Assembly: GCF_013753875.1 (NCBI RefSeq)
Contig: NZ_SMDS01000010.1
Coordinates: forward strand, 248,001 to 312,000
Length of the DNA: 64,000 nucleotides
Direction of reading: 5' to 3'
DNA from: Candidatus Pantoea persica
GTDB taxonomy: Bacteria; Pseudomonadota; Gammaproteobacteria; Enterobacterales; Enterobacteriaceae
Of this stretch, positions 9,934 through 20,889 are shown piece by piece (the stretch's first letter is position 1; the number at the start of each line of letters is the position of its first letter). The notes under the pieces are model-generated. The model ran no database searches. It worked only from the letters and a program-made list of their open reading frames with translations, and was not told where the DNA came from. The position numbers were made by a program, and so were the translations under genes.

Positions 9934-11399
9934 TTACGGGCGGAGCAGCTTGCGCAGGCTGTCGCTTTCGTTGTTTTTCGGCTGGCGATCCAGCCACTCG
10001 TTGAGACGCGACTTCGCTTCGCTCTGCAGCTGCTGGCGCAGCACCTGATCCACCGGCAGCGAATACTGCACGTTGTCCCAGCTGCCGTAAATACGCAGCG
10101 GAATCGCCTGCTGCGAAAGCAGGCTCACCAGCTGCTCATCCCCTTGCCAGCCGCTCAGCTTCAGGCCCACCGCCACATCCAGCTGGTGCTGCGGCATATT
10201 CACCTCGCCGGCACTCTGTAGCTGCAGGCGATCGCCCTTGCCCTGCAGATCCGCGACGCGCAGCACGCCGTCGAGCCAGCGAATGCCCTGATCGCCGCTC
10301 TGGTCGCTGCTGACGCGGTCGCTGGCCTGCACGCGCGCCGAGCCTTGCCACTGGCGCTTCGCCGCCAGCGACAGATCGTCCTGCAGCGTCTGCGGCAGTT
10401 CAAGGGCGGCGAGCAGCGGCTGTATGGCGACATTCTCCAGCACCGGCTGCAGCGCGACGCGCGTCTCGGGCTGACAGATATCTACCGTGCCCAGCGGCGA
10501 GAAGGTGCCGTCGCCGAGTTTGCTGCGCAGCGCGTTGAGCGGTGAATCGGCGTTGCTTTGCAGGCGCCTGCGGCGCGTTGGTCATCAGGTTGTCGAGGTT
10601 AAGCTGGGTGGCGTGCAGCCTGAGAGAGAACTGCTGCGGCAGGCTCAGCATGCCGCTCGCCTCGCCGGTCAGCGCACTGTCGTTGACGGTCAGCTGCAGC
10701 TGGGTCGGCGCTCAGCTTGCCTTTGATGCCCTGAGGCGGAATATTCGCGCCGCTCAGCGCGTGGTTGAGTTCGTCAATTTTGCTGCTTAAGCGGTGTGGG
10801 TACTGCGCGGCGCCAAGCTGCCCCTTTAAGGAGATAGTGGCGTTGCGCTGGTTGCGCGTCAGGCTGGCGCTGAGTTCGATGCTCGCCTGATGGCGCGCAT
10901 CCTGATTGAGGCTGAGGTTGAAGTTGCGGAAGTTATACTCGTCGCCGCCCGGCTCGCGCCAGATCAGCAAACTGTCAGCGACGCGCAGCTGCCCGATGTC
11001 GAACGACCAGCCGCTGCCCGGCTCGCTCGCGTCGCTGCGCGCCGGCGCGACCGGCGCGCTTTCCGGCGTGGCGCGCACCACCGCATTGCTCAACATTACC
11101 TAGCTGATGCTGAGCTGGTGTGACAGCAGCGGCCAGAGATTGACGTCCAGCCGCATATTTTTGGCCGTCACCAGCAGCTGCGGCGCGGTCAGGCTCATGC
11201 GCCCGGCAAGGATGCTGAGTTTGGGCCAGACGTGCCAGCGCAGATCGCAGTCCACCTCCAGCCGATAACCACAGCGCTGCTCGACCTGCTTTACCATATA
11301 GGCGCGGAAATCGTTTGGGTTCACCAGCAGCACCAGCGCGGTCATGCCCGCAACTACGACCACCAGCAAAATGGCCAGAGTGGTTATCACTCTCTTCAT
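9934..11399 (-). pseudogene. asmA: AsmA, outer-membrane assembly suppressor, broken
   Basis: AsmA is an inner-membrane-anchored, AsmA-like bridge protein implicated in phospholipid transport to the outer membrane. From ATG 11399 come the anchor (ILLVVVVAGMTALVLLVN) and the conserved NPNDFRAYMVKQVEQRCGYR. A TAG at 11101-11103 replaces what is a Gln in E. coli (LSxxQVML). Further slips occur near 10710 and 10580, and the region around 10440-10580 is compressed. The C-terminal AsmA domain (9934-10443, ending KSRLNEWLDRQPKNN) is in one frame. At about 490 codons against 617 in E. coli, roughly a fifth is missing. Confidence 0.88.
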
Positions 11400-11419
11400 C
11401 ACATCCCCATGTTCGCGTT

Positions 11420-12001
11420 TTAATCTTTATCGATACGACTGGCGACAGCGCCCTGCTGCCCGCGATATTTGGCGTCTTCGCGACGGTTGTAGGGCCGCAC
11501 CGCCGGGCCGGAAAGCGGCTCAAAGCTCAGCGCGCCGATCAGCATGCCGGGACGCAGCGCCAGCGGCAGCTTACCGGAATTATAGAACTCCAGCACGATG
11601 CGTCCCTGCCAGCCGGGATCAATGCGGTGCGCGGTAACGTGCACCATCAGGCCGAGGCGCGCCAGTGAAGAGCGACCGTCGAGCCAGCCCACCAGATCGT
11701 CCGGGATGGTGACCGACTCAAAGGTCACCGCCAGCGCCAGCTCGCCGGGATGCAGGAAAAAGGCTTCCCCTTCCGGCAGCACTATCTCGTCGCTCATCAC
11801 GCGCTCCAGCGCGGCGCTCACTTCATCTTTCGGGCCGCTTAAATCGATAAAGGGCGCGGTGTGTCCCCGAAAGGTGCGGAACTGGTTGCCCAGACGCACG
11901 TCCACGGTGGCGCCGTTGATGCGTTCTACCGGCGGGCGCGGATCGATGGCCAGCCTGCCGTTGTCCAGCCAGGCTTCAATATCGCGGTCGCATAATTTCA
12001 T
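11420..12001 (-). CDS. dcd: dCTP deaminase
   Basis: Deaminates dCTP to dUTP, the main entry to thymidylate in enterobacteria. It has 193 residues, as in E. coli, with no lesion. [17 protein letters not shown], the trimer core [20 protein letters not shown] with the catalytic Glu in IVLEFYN further on, and the C-terminal lid [16 protein letters not shown] are present. It is flanked by dead asmA and dead udk, so its clean state suggests selection. Because cdd and udk in this window are both broken, pyrimidine nucleosides are probably not salvaged, and de novo dCTP through Dcd would be the route to dUMP. Confidence 0.97.
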   Translation of the reverse strand: MKLCDRDIEAWLDNGRLAIDPRPPVERINGATVDVRLGNQFRTFRGHTAPFIDLSGPKDEVSAALERVMSDEIVLPEGEAFFLHPGELALAVTFESVTIPDDLVGWLDGRSSLARLGLMVHVTAHRIDPGWQGRIVLEFYNSGKLPLALRPGMLIGALSFEPLSGPAVRPYNRREDAKYRGQQGAVASRIDKD

Positions 12002-12085
12002 TGCGGTAACTCCATGACATAAGTGTAGCGAACAGCCTGCAACGCGCGTGTCAGGCGGCTCGCCGCGCGTCAGACCCGACGCAGA

Positions 12086-12725
12086 TTATTCAAAAAACTG
12101 ATTGATTTTGGCCTTGAAGATATCAATGACGATGTGGTTTTTTCCACCGCGCGGCACGATAATATCCGCGTACGGCTTCGACGGCTCGATAAACTGCAGG
12201 AACATCGGGCGCACCGTTTTCTGGTACTGGCTCATCACCAAGTCCATTAGAGCGGCCGCGCTCGTTAACGTCGCGCTTCATGAGGCGCATCAGGCAGATA
12301 TCCAGCCGGGTATCGACGAAAATCGAGAAGTTCAGTTCCTGGCGCAGACGGGCGTCGGTCAGCAGCAGGATCCCTTCAAGGATAATCACCTTTTTCGGCT
12401 TCAGGTGAATGCTGTCGCGCGTGCGGGTATGCTCGACGTAGCTGTAGACCGGCAGGTCGATATCCTGGCCCGCCTTCAGCGCCTGCAGATGCTGCAGCAG
12501 CAGGTCATGATCCATGGAGCTAGGATGGTCGTAGTTGGTTTTCGCCCTCTCTTCCATGGTGAGGTGACTCTGGTCCTTATAATAGGCGTTTCCCGGGACC
12601 CCGATATGCGCGTCACCGACTTGGTCGCGGATTTCACGGTAGGGCGTGCTGGCGATTAAACTTTTTCCGGATGCGGAGGCACCGGCAATGCCCACAATCA
12701 CGCACTGATGAAACTTGTCAGTCAT
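12086..12725 (-). pseudogene. udk: Uridine/cytidine kinase, frameshifted
   Basis: Udk phosphorylates uridine and cytidine. The start [20 protein letters not shown] carries the P-loop [28 protein letters not shown] and the stretch [20 protein letters not shown] follow. After DVNERGRS (about 12250) the frame slips. The native end, readable as ...PRGGKN...INQFFE with TAA at 12086-12088, is in another frame. The interval of 640 nt is not a multiple of three. The loop normally read as IPEDxYYKD is altered to VPGNAYYKD. The last quarter, which contains oligomer contacts, would be replaced by a random tail. Confidence 0.88.
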
Positions 12726-13016
12726 ACTTCTTAAAGACCTAATACTGGAGCCTGCGCTGTACGCGGATAAGGCGTTTTGACGCAGGACGGAATAGGAGGG
12801 TTTAGTCGGCGCCAAGTATAGGGATTTCAGCCTGTTGATGCCAGAGAAAAGCCGTTATCGGGATTTCAGAATTTCCCCTTTTCAAACCCGGCCCTTTCCC
12901 CGATAAACTGTATCCTGTTCTGTCTTCATCTGTGCGGCCGGCGCAGCGACGCAGAGGATGGCGTGGCGTCCGCGACAGCGCGGGCGCTCTCCGCCAGGCA
13001 GCCATTAAGGAAAACT
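12726..13016. other. Divergent spacer udk / PAP2 gene
   Basis: About 290 bases that should hold both divergent promoters. I see no gene and no named site. TAAGGAAAACT just before 13017 is a plausible ribosome-binding site for the PAP2 gene. Confidence 0.4.
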
Positions 13017-13646
13017 ATGCACTGGAGAACCCTGACCTACTTTGGCGACAGCATGCTGCTGATCCTGCCATGGAAAAGCGATAACCGCTGCACGGTGTGG
13101 TACTGGCTGATCGCCTTTGGTCTGGCGGGCCTGCTGGTCAGCTTGTCGAAGATCCTTTTTCTCGGCTTCGGCATTGGCTGCGCCCGCTTTAACTTTACCG
13201 GCTTCAGCGGCCACAGCGCGATGTCCGCTACGCTCTGGCCGGTGATGCTGTGGCTGGTGTCCGGCCGCTGGCCGGCGCTGTGGCGCGGCGTCACTATCGG
13301 CGTCGGCTATGTCATCCCGCTGATGGTGAGCTTTTCGCGCCTAGTGATCCAAGCCCATTCCCCCCAGCGAGGTCGCCGCTGGCCTGCTGCTGGGCTTCAC
13401 GCTGAGCAGCGCCTTTCTGCTCAGCCAACGCCGCACCGCGCTGAAGGGCTTTAGCTGGCCGCAGGTTGGCGCCGCCTTTCTGGTGCCGCTGCTGCTGCTG
13501 AGTCACGGCCGCGTGGCGACGACTCAACAGTTTCTTGAACGTTTTTCTGCCGATCTCGCCGGACTGGAAAAGCCTTACACCCGCGCCAATCTGTTCCGCC
13601 GCTGCCCCTCACTGCGTCCTGCTGCACGGCGGCAATATACCCGTTA
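13017..13646 (+). pseudogene. PAP2-family membrane phosphatase, frameshifted
   Basis: Type 2 phosphatidic-acid phosphatases hydrolyse lipid phosphates at the periplasmic face. From ATG 13017 the frame gives MHWRTLTYFGDSMLLILPWK, two hydrophobic helices, then FSGHSAMSATLWPVMLWLVS (SGH motif) and FSRLVIQAHS (SR...H motif), both PAP2 signatures. At about 13355 the frame slips: the following SEVAAGLLLGFTLSSAFLLS is in the next frame. There may be a second slip near 13600 (...YTRANLFRR). About 210 codons in all, normal for the family. It sits between udk and yegE, transcribed toward yegE. Confidence 0.75.
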
Positions 13647-13774
13647 ATCCGTTGAATAACGCCCAGATTCTATTTAACAGATGCACGACGACGCCGATGT
13701 GCTAGCATGCCAGATAGAGAATGACTGGCGCATTTTTCGTCGTTTAGACGCCGTGCGCATTGCCGAGTTAGTGA

Positions 13775-15636
13775 ATGGGTGTTGAACTGTTATCTTTGTC
13801 GGCTACGCCGTCAGCCCGCCTGCTGAGCGCCCTGCTGCTGGGCGTGACCGCCTTTTTACTGACGCTGTTTTGTCTGGAGCTGATCGTGTTCAGCGGCCTG
13901 ATCTCGCAGCTCTGGTTCGCCACCGCGCTGATGACGGTGGTGGCGTTTCGCACGCCGTCGCACCAAGCGCCGCTGCTGGGCTGTGCGGCGGGCACCGCCC
14001 TGGCCAACACACTGATCCTCGAGCCGGAACCGGCTAACCTGAAATTCACCCTGATCAATCTGCTGCAGGCGATTGCCGGCTCCGTTCTGCTGCGCCAGCT
14101 GTTACGGTGCCACGCCCCGCTTAACACGCTGCTCGACTGGCTGCGCTTCATGCTCTCGGTCGGCGTGCTCATCCCGCGGCTCGGTGGGCTGTTGGCGGTC
14201 TGGATGATGCACATTCGCGGCGAGAGCACCCTCTCTTTCCTTTTTACTTGGGTGATTGCGGAAAGCATCTGCATGCTGGGGCTGGTGAGGCTGGAGACGC
14301 ACGGCAGCGCCTCGGCGCAGATCGTCACCTAGCTGCCCTTTCTGCTGGTGCTGATACCCAGCCATATTATGGCGCTGGTCATGGACGCCTCCCGGCGCGA
14401 AAAGCACCACATCAGCGAAAGCGAGACCCGCTTTCGCCACGCGATGGAGTACTCCGCCATCGGCATGGCGCTGCTCTTGCCGCAGGGCACCTGGCTGCAG
14501 GTGAACTATTCGCTCTGCCAGACGCTGGGCTTTCCCTCCGCCGAGCTGAAGAAGCTCACCTTCCAGCAAATGACTCACCATGACGATCTGGAAAACGATC
14601 TGCAGCACGTTGACATGCTGCTGCGCGGCGAGAGCGACGCTACACCATCGAAAAGCGCTATTTCCGCAAAAGCGGCGAGATCGTCTGGGCACGCCTGACC
14701 GTTTCGCTAGTGTGCGACGGCAGCCACAGTCTGCTCTACTTTATCACGCAGATTGTCGATATCTCCGAGCTAAAGCAGAGCGAGCGGGTCAACCGTCACC
14801 TGATGGAGCGCATCACGCTGGCCAACGAGGCGGGAGAAATCGGCGTCTACGAATGGAAACTGATGAGCAATGAGACGATGTGAGAACGGTGCATGTACAC
14901 GCTGTTCGGCCTCTCCGCCCACCAGCAGCCCAGCCGCGAGCTGTGGCGCAGCCGGGTGCACCCGGCGGATCGCGACCGGCTCGATCAGGCGCTGCTGCAA
15001 ACGTCGCCGCGCGCTGGCGCCTTTGAGATGGAGTACCGTATTCTGCATTCTGACGGTATCCGCACCTTGCGCACCCAAGCGAACCGCTTTTTCAGCCACG
15101 ACGGCCACATTGAGCGCATGCTCGGCATCTGTCAGGACGTGACCCAGCTGTGCAACCTCACCGACGCGCTGTTCGAGGAGAAAGAGCGTATGGCGATCAC
15201 CCTCGACGTCATTGGCGAGGCGGTGATCAGCACCGACAGCGATATGCGCGTCACCTTTATGACCCCCGTGGCGGAGAAGATACTCGGCTGGCGGCTGGCG
15301 GCGGCGGGTAGGCAGCTGAGCGAGCTGCTGCACATCACCTATAGCCGCCACGGCGCGCCGCTGGAAAACCTGCTGCTGCGCCGCCTGCCGGTGGAGAAAA
15401 CCACCCCGGCGCTGGATGACGAGCTGGTGCTACACGGCGCCGACGGCGGCGAAGTGGAGATTCACTACAGTATTACGCCGCTGCACACGCTGGAGGGCGA
15501 GGAGATCGGCGCGGAGAATGATTATCGCTTCAGCTGGCAAGGCGGCCTCTATCAGGTCGGCGCCGAGCTGCTTTCGCAGGCTGATATCGCCTGCTACGAC
15601 GCCAAAAACGCCGGACGCGGACGGCTGGCGGTCTAG
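13775..15636 (+). pseudogene. yegE: YegE-like MASE1-PAS-GGDEF-EAL protein, gutted
   Basis: YegE is a large membrane c-di-GMP enzyme. Retained parts in order: MASE1-like helices (13775-14330) interrupted by TAG at 14330-14332, a first PAS (ETRFRHAMEYSAIGMALLLP), a slip near 14640, a PAC segment, TGA at 14881-14883, a PAS with EMEYRILHSDGIRTL, and a third PAS with EKERMAITLDVIGEAVISTD. After HTLEGEEIGA the sequence jumps to NDYRFSWQGGLYQVGAELLS and AKNAGRGRLAV, the end of the GGDEF domain, so the GGDEF motif itself is deleted. No EAL domain follows. The remnant is about 620 codons against about 1100 in E. coli. All catalytic parts are lost. Confidence 0.88.
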
Positions 15637-15718
15637 GCGTCGCCGGAGGACTGAGCCGCTTGCCAGCCCCGACAAGCTGCGCTAAAGTTGCCCCCTTTTT
15701 TTCAGGGAGGGGCATCCA

Positions 15719-16830
15719 ATGTTCATTGGTTTCGCTTACGGTACGGCGAACTGTCCCATTGCCGTGCGCGACAGCAGCGCGCCGCGCCTGCTTACGCTGG
15801 AAAATGGGCAGCGCCTGCTGCCCTCAATGATTGCCGCTCCCACGCGCGAAGCCGCGAGCGAATGGCTCTACCGCCATCATCAGGTGGCGACGCCGGACGC
15901 GGAAACCACGGCGCTGCAGCACTATATGGTCGATCCGGAAAAGACCTGGTTCGTTAAATCCCCTAAATCCTTTCTCGGCGCCAGCGGGCTGAAGCCGCAG
16001 CAGATCGCGCTGTTCGAAGATCTGGTGTGCGCCATGATGCGCCATATCCACGCGCAGGGCGAAGCGCAGCTCGACGGCACTATCGACCAGGCGGTGAGCA
16101 GGCGCAGGGCATTCTGCTACGTGCCGCGAATCGCACCGGCTTCCGCGACGTAGAGTTTCAGTTTGAGCCGGTCGCGGCGGGGCTGGAGTTTGAAGCGACG
16201 CTGGAGAAAGAGACGCGCGTGCTGGTGAGCGATATCGGCGGCGGCACCACCGACTGCTCTATGCTGCTGATAGGGCCAGAGTGGTGCAACCTGTCGGACC
16301 GGCGTCAGGGCCTGCTTGGCCACAAAGGCACCGCGCTGCCGTGGTGGAACGCGGTGGCGATCAACGATGTGCCGGCGCAGAGCGAATTCTACTCCACCGC
16401 CTGCGGCAAGCTGCTGCGCGATCTGGTGCGCGATGCTGAACAGGGTGACGTGGTGGCGCGTTTGCTGAAGGTGTGGCAGCAGAAGTTGGGCTACCGGCTG
16501 GTGCGCGCAGCGGAGGAGAGCAAGATCTCCCTGTCCGAACGCGACGCGTTTGACGCCAGCCTGGCGTTTATCGCGCCGCAGCTGCACGCCACCATCAACG
16601 ACACCATGCTGGAGGAGGCGATCAACCAGCCGCTGGAGCGGATTCTCGAGCAGGTACAGCTGGCGCTCGCCAGCTGCACGGCCAAACCGGAAGTGATCTA
16701 TCTGACGGGCGGCAGCGCGCGTTCGCCGGTGCTGCGCGACGCGCTGCAGCAGGCGCTGCCGGAGACGCCGATCGCCAGCGGCGATGACTTTGGCTCGGTC
16801 ACGGCCGGTCTGGCGCGCTGGCAGAGTTAA
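15719..16830 (+). pseudogene. yegD: YegD, Hsp70-family actin-like ATPase, broken
   Basis: YegD is an Hsp70-like protein without the substrate domain. From ATG 15719, after GGGAGG, the phosphate-1 loop MFIGFAYGTANCPIAV is present (family GFDYGT, so the catalytic Asp reads Ala). A block of about 30 residues between ETTALQ and DPEKTWFVKSPKSFLGASGL is missing. The frame slips near 16105. The next frame has VLVSDIGGGTTDCSMLL (phosphate-2 loop) and YLTGGSARSPVL (adenosine motif). The segment holding GGNDLDIALA is deleted between LGHKG and ALPWWNAV. The product cannot fold as an actin-like ATPase. Confidence 0.88.
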
Positions 16831-16879
16831 TGTTTCGTTAAGAAGCTCGCATAGACGGGTTTTACAGCAGCTGAGATGT

Positions 16880-17062
16880 TCAGAAAGTGGAAGGCTGGGG
16901 CCGAAGAGCAAAGCGTCCCGCGATAGGGACAAAAACGCTGGGAGCGTTTTTGAACAACGCAGCGCGTTGGCCCGGCTAAGGGCGCACCACAGGGATGAGG
17001 TGCGTATTTGCGCGGGCCGAGCGCGCAGGGATGCCTTGAGCAACTTTGTGATCGGTCCCTGC
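16880..17062 (-). repeat. Dispersed multi-hairpin repeat, copy A
   Basis: One of five related intergenic elements in this window. It contains an AAAAACGCT...AGCGTTTTT hairpin (16931-16951) and an imperfect GCACC...GGTGC hairpin near 16983-17003. GAGCAAAGCGTCCCG and CAACGCAGCGCGTTGGCCCG are shared with the other copies. The minus strand keeps the reading frame typical of the family (TSSLWCALSRANALRCSKTL, then SLSRDALL). It lies between the convergent yegD and porin genes. Strand is given by that reading frame. Confidence 0.85.
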
Positions 17063-17092
17063 CTTGAGCGACCGCACCCTGACTACAGCATT

Positions 17093-17115
17093 AAGCGGCC
17101 CATAACAGGCCGCTT
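17093..17115 (-). terminator. Terminator-like hairpin after the porin gene
   Basis: AAGCGGCC (17093-17100) and GGCCGCTT (17108-17115) form an 8-bp stem with a 7-nt loop, just beyond the porin stop at 17126-17128. There is no long T run, so it could be Rho-assisted or only a transcript-end stabiliser. Confidence 0.5.
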
Positions 17116-17125
17116 TGAGCCGCTG

Positions 17126-18463
17126 TCAGAAGTTGATATTGGCGCTGATGCCGCCGACAAAGGCATCCTTCACTTCGCTTACCGCGCCCGGCGCGACGAT
17201 ATATTGCAGATTCGGACGCACCTGCAGCCATTTCGCCAGCTTCACGTTGTAATAAAGCTCGTAGTTATACTCCGAACCTTCCTGTAATCGGCAGATAGAT
17301 CGGGCTGTCGAAGTCCGTTTCGTCGTTGGCGGCGTTCTGCTGACGCAGCGCGCGGGTGTAGTCGCTGTTCACGTGGATGCGCGCCGCGGCGATGCCGAAC
17401 TCATCTTCAGGACGCGCGTCGAACGGTCCGGCACAGGTAAAGGCGGTCGACTGATAGTTGTCGGTCTTCGAGGTCTTGTAGTCGTTCATTACCGCCTGAA
17501 CGGTCACGCCGAGGCCGCGGCTTACGTCGCCGCCCTGCGCGGTCAGCTGCTGCTGCAACAGCACATAGCCGCCATAGGAGTGATCTTTGTCCTGATAGGC
17601 GCCGTCGCGCCAGCTGCCGTACACGTCTCCGTTGGCAGAGGAGTAGTAGTAGCCGATGCGGTAATTACCCGGCAGTTTGTCGGGACCCAGCGTCGGCTGC
17701 CAGCCCAGCTCCACCGGCACCAGATTGCCCTCGAAGTTGCTGGTATCGAGGCAGAAACCGTCGCCACGATCGTCGTTGGCACGGTTCTGGTTATAGAAGC
17801 CGACCTGGAAGAAGACCTCCGGGGTGATATTCAGCTTCACGCGGCCGCCCCACTGCGACACCGGCCAGTTGAACCAGCGGTCGCCGCGCCAGTTGCCTGC
17901 CTGGCCGCTGCCAAACGCCAGGTTCTGGAACTTGCTGTTGAAATTATCGAAGTCCTCGCCCACGGTGACGCGGCCCGCCTTCAGGTTGACCACGTCATCA
18001 AACAGCCCTTTGCTCAGCCAGAACTGGATCAGACGCTAGGTCTGGCCGCGGCCGTATACCTCCTGCACCTAGGAGAGCATGCCGGTGCGGCGATCCGCCA
18101 CCTGATCGAAAATATTGCGGCCGTCACGGTTGGTGATGGTCGCCTAGAACTGCTTATCCTGCCAGCCGAGCAGTTTTTCCAGATCGAGATTGGCGCCGAA
18201 CGCCCACTGACCGCTGCAGCGCATCGACGTATTGGTATCGGCGCCGCCGACGAGGTTAGAGGCGCTTTCCATGGTGTAGTTGACGTCAAATTTAACACCG
18301 TCATTTTCCAGCTGCGTGCGCGAACCGTCCCAGTCGCCAAACATATAGGGCGAGTCGTAGCTGAAGGCGTCTGCGGCTACCGCAGAGGCGCTCAGCATAG
18401 CGAACATCAGGGAGCCGGCTGCGAGGCGCAGCGGGAACTGCCGCACTGCTTTTTTCTGTTCAT
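17126..18463 (-). pseudogene. OprB-like carbohydrate porin, broken
   Basis: Outer-membrane sugar porin. The ancestral start is at 18463 (MNRKK...), one base out of phase with the signal peptide PLRLAAGSLMFAMLSASAVA, as if one A were lost from an A run. The mature start has YMFGDWDGSRTQLENDGVKF, typical of OprB. Three in-frame TAG codons lie in one frame at about 18144, 18069 and 18036. One appears to replace Gln and one Trp. After SPIYLPI a slip near 17290 moves the final strands (...YELYYNVKLAKWLQVRPN, ending ANINF with terminal Phe and TGA 17126-17128) into another frame. About 445 codons, normal length. Confidence 0.87.
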
Positions 18464-18662
18464 AATCGCTCTTCTTATCTGATTAGGGCTCGTTGCAGAG
18501 CAGAGGATAGTGCTGGCAAAAATTCAACTTTTGTAAAGATGTGCGCACGAATCGGCAAAGAGGCATTTTTTTCAAACATTTGTGAGGGAGATAGCTGAAC
18601 AGAAACGTGTCAGCGGCTTGACGTTCAGGCTGAAGGGGGTCGCCGAGGCGGCGCCTTGCCTC
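18464..18662. other. Spacer upstream of the porin
   Basis: About 200 bases between the porin start and the end of the aldo/keto reductase gene. It should hold the porin promoter. No site is named with confidence. Confidence 0.35.
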
Positions 18663-18672
18663 GTCTGAGACA

Positions 18673-19545
18673 TCAGGCGCTGGCCTGCGCCAGTTTTTCG
18701 AATTCTTCCGGCGCCAGCCGCAGCCGCATGGCGCCCACTAGATCCTCCACCTGTGTCGGAGTTACGCCGTGCGCGTGCGCGATCTCATCCAGCGAGGCGA
18801 GAATAGCCAGCCCGCGTGGATTGAGGTATTTCTCCACCACGCCCTGCCCGCGCGCTCTTGCCGGCATCCTCTGCGCGGCGATATTTGCCGCTGAGAAAGC
18901 CGCTCGCCAGCGAATAGTAGTTAATGACGCCCAGCCCGTGCTGCATCGCCACCTGCTCCAGCGCCGCCTCATAGCCTGCGCGGTCGTAGAGGTTGTACTC
19001 GGGCTGCAGCGTCTCATAGCGCGCCAAGCCGCGTGCGCTTCGCTGATCGCCAGCGCCTCATGCAGGCGCGGCGCGCTGTAGTTGGAGGCGCCGATAGCGC
19101 GTACCTTGCCCTCTTTGATCAGCGAATCGAACGCGGCGAGGCTCTCTGCCAGCGGCGTCTCCTCGTCATCGCGGTGTGCCTGGTAGAGATCGATATAATC
19201 GGTCTGCAGGCGGCGCAGCGACGCCTCTACAGCCTGGAGGATATATTGCGGCTTCAGGCCGGCTTTCTCCGGCGACAGCGCCATGCCGACCTTGTCGCCA
19301 GCACGATGCGGTCGCGCTTGCCGCTCTTTTTCAGCCAGTTGCCGATAATGGTCTCCGACTCGCCGCCCTTATTGCCCAGCGCGAATAGACATCGGCGGTA
19401 TCGATGAACCATAGCCCCTGGTCCACCAGCGCGTCCAGCAGCGAGAAGGATCCCGCTTCATCCAGGGTCCAGCCGAATACGTTGCCGCCGAAGGCCAGCG
19501 GCGGCACCTGGATGCCGCTGTCGCCGAGCTGGCGGGTTTCAACCT
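18673..19545 (-). pseudogene. Aldo/keto reductase, broken
   Basis: NADPH-dependent oxidoreductase of the AKR superfamily. The TIM-barrel start is readable as TRQLGDSGIQVPPLAFGGNV, then FIDTADVYS (catalytic Asp and Tyr), [20 protein letters not shown] with the active-site His, [20 protein letters not shown], and [10 protein letters not shown]. These pieces lie in at least three frames with slips near 19400, 19320, 19030 and 18860. The segment between HGVTPTQVE and [15 protein letters not shown] has lost about 25 residues that normally bind the cofactor pyrophosphate. The start codon is no longer recognisable: a good AAGGAG lies at about 19560, but ATA stands where ATG is expected. Confidence 0.82.
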
Positions 19546-19790
19546 GACGCTATTGTTTTCTCCTTTTCTTTCATACCCTGCCAAAAAAGCATAGCAAACC
19601 GCCAGCTGCCCTTTTATGTGTCTTTGCGCGATAAGTTTGTGCTAAAAGGGATACTTACGTCGGACTGACAGATATCCTTAATTCCTTCAACTTCTGCCCG
19701 CTTTGCGAGTCTACACTCTGCTATTTGCAGGCTACCGCGTTTCAGCCTGCGTTTTGGGAACGGCAATACAGCTGGAGAGCAAACAATAAG
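19546..19790. other. Divergent spacer AKR gene / mdtA
   Basis: About 245 bases. I looked for, and did not find, a convincing BaeR-type site ahead of mdtA. A GGAGA ends about 12 bases before the mdtA ATG. Confidence 0.35.
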
Positions 19791-20889
19791 ATGAACCGAC
19801 CTTCCTTGTTGAAAAAAGGCCTGATTTTCCTGACGCTGGCGGTCGCCGCAGCGGGCACCTACTACTGGTGGCAGCATCCGGCGTAGCCCGACAGTGATAC
19901 CCAGAGCAGCGCCCGACCGCACCGCGGCAAAGGCGCCGGTGCAGGCCGTCACCGCCGCCAATACCGTCACGGTGCGCAGCCGCGTCGACGGCGAGCTGAT
20001 GGCGATCCACTTTCAGGGGGCGAGCAGGTCAAGGCGGGACAGCTGCTGGCGGAGATCGATCCGCGCCCCTATCAGGTGGCACTGACCCAAGCGCAGGGCC
20101 AGCTGGCGAAAGATCAGGCGACGCTGGCCAACGCGCGTCGCGATCTGGCGCGCTTTGAGAAGCTGGCGAAAACCTCGCTGGTGTCGCAGCAGGAGCTGGA
20201 TACCCAGCGCTCGCTGATCAGCGAAACCCTGGGTACCCTAAAGGCGGACGAGGGCAGCGTCGCCAGCGCCGAGCTCAACCTCACCTACAGCCGCATCACC
20301 TCACCGATTGACGGCCGCGTCGGCCTGAAGCAGGTGGACGTGGGCAACTATATTACCAGCGGCGACACCAACGGGCTGGTGGTGATCACCCAGCCCCACC
20401 CTGTCGACGTGGTGTTCAGCCTGGCGGAAAAGAACCTAGCCGAGATTATGCAGACGCAGAAACAGGGCGCGCCGCTGGTGGTCGAGGCCTGGGATCGCAG
20501 CAACCAGACGCGGCTGACGCAGGAAACGCTGCTCAGCATCGACAACCAGATCGACGTCACCACCGGCACCATCAAGATGAAGGTGCGCTTCGATAATCAG
20601 GACGACAAGCTCTTTCCCAACCAGTTCGTCAACGTGCGGCTGAAGGTCAACACCCTGCAGGATGCGATTGTGATCCTCACCGCCGCACTGCAGATGGGCA
20701 ACGAGGGCCACTTTGTCTGGGTGGTCAACAGCGACGACAAGGTCAGCAAAAAAAAGCGTGACCGCTGGGCTGAACGCGGGCGAGCGTGTGATAACCGACG
20801 GGCTGGATCGCCTGACGGAAGGGGTGAAGGTGGAAGTGGTTGCGCCGCAAAGCACCGCGCTGAAAAGCAGCCGCGCCGCGCAGCCGGCC
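19791..20889 (+). pseudogene. mdtA: MdtA, periplasmic adaptor of the MdtABC efflux pump, broken and fused to MdtB
   Basis: MdtA links the RND pump MdtBC to TolC. The membrane anchor follows MNRPSLLKK. A TAG at 19884-19886 and a slip near 20020 interrupt it. The lipoyl/hairpin part is then clean ([20 protein letters not shown] to SKK). At an A8 run near 20750 about ten residues are lost and the frame changes. The C-terminal barrel end ([20 protein letters not shown]) then continues in frame across [11 protein letters not shown] into MdtB, because the end of mdtA and the first ~140 codons of mdtB are deleted. Confidence 0.88.
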
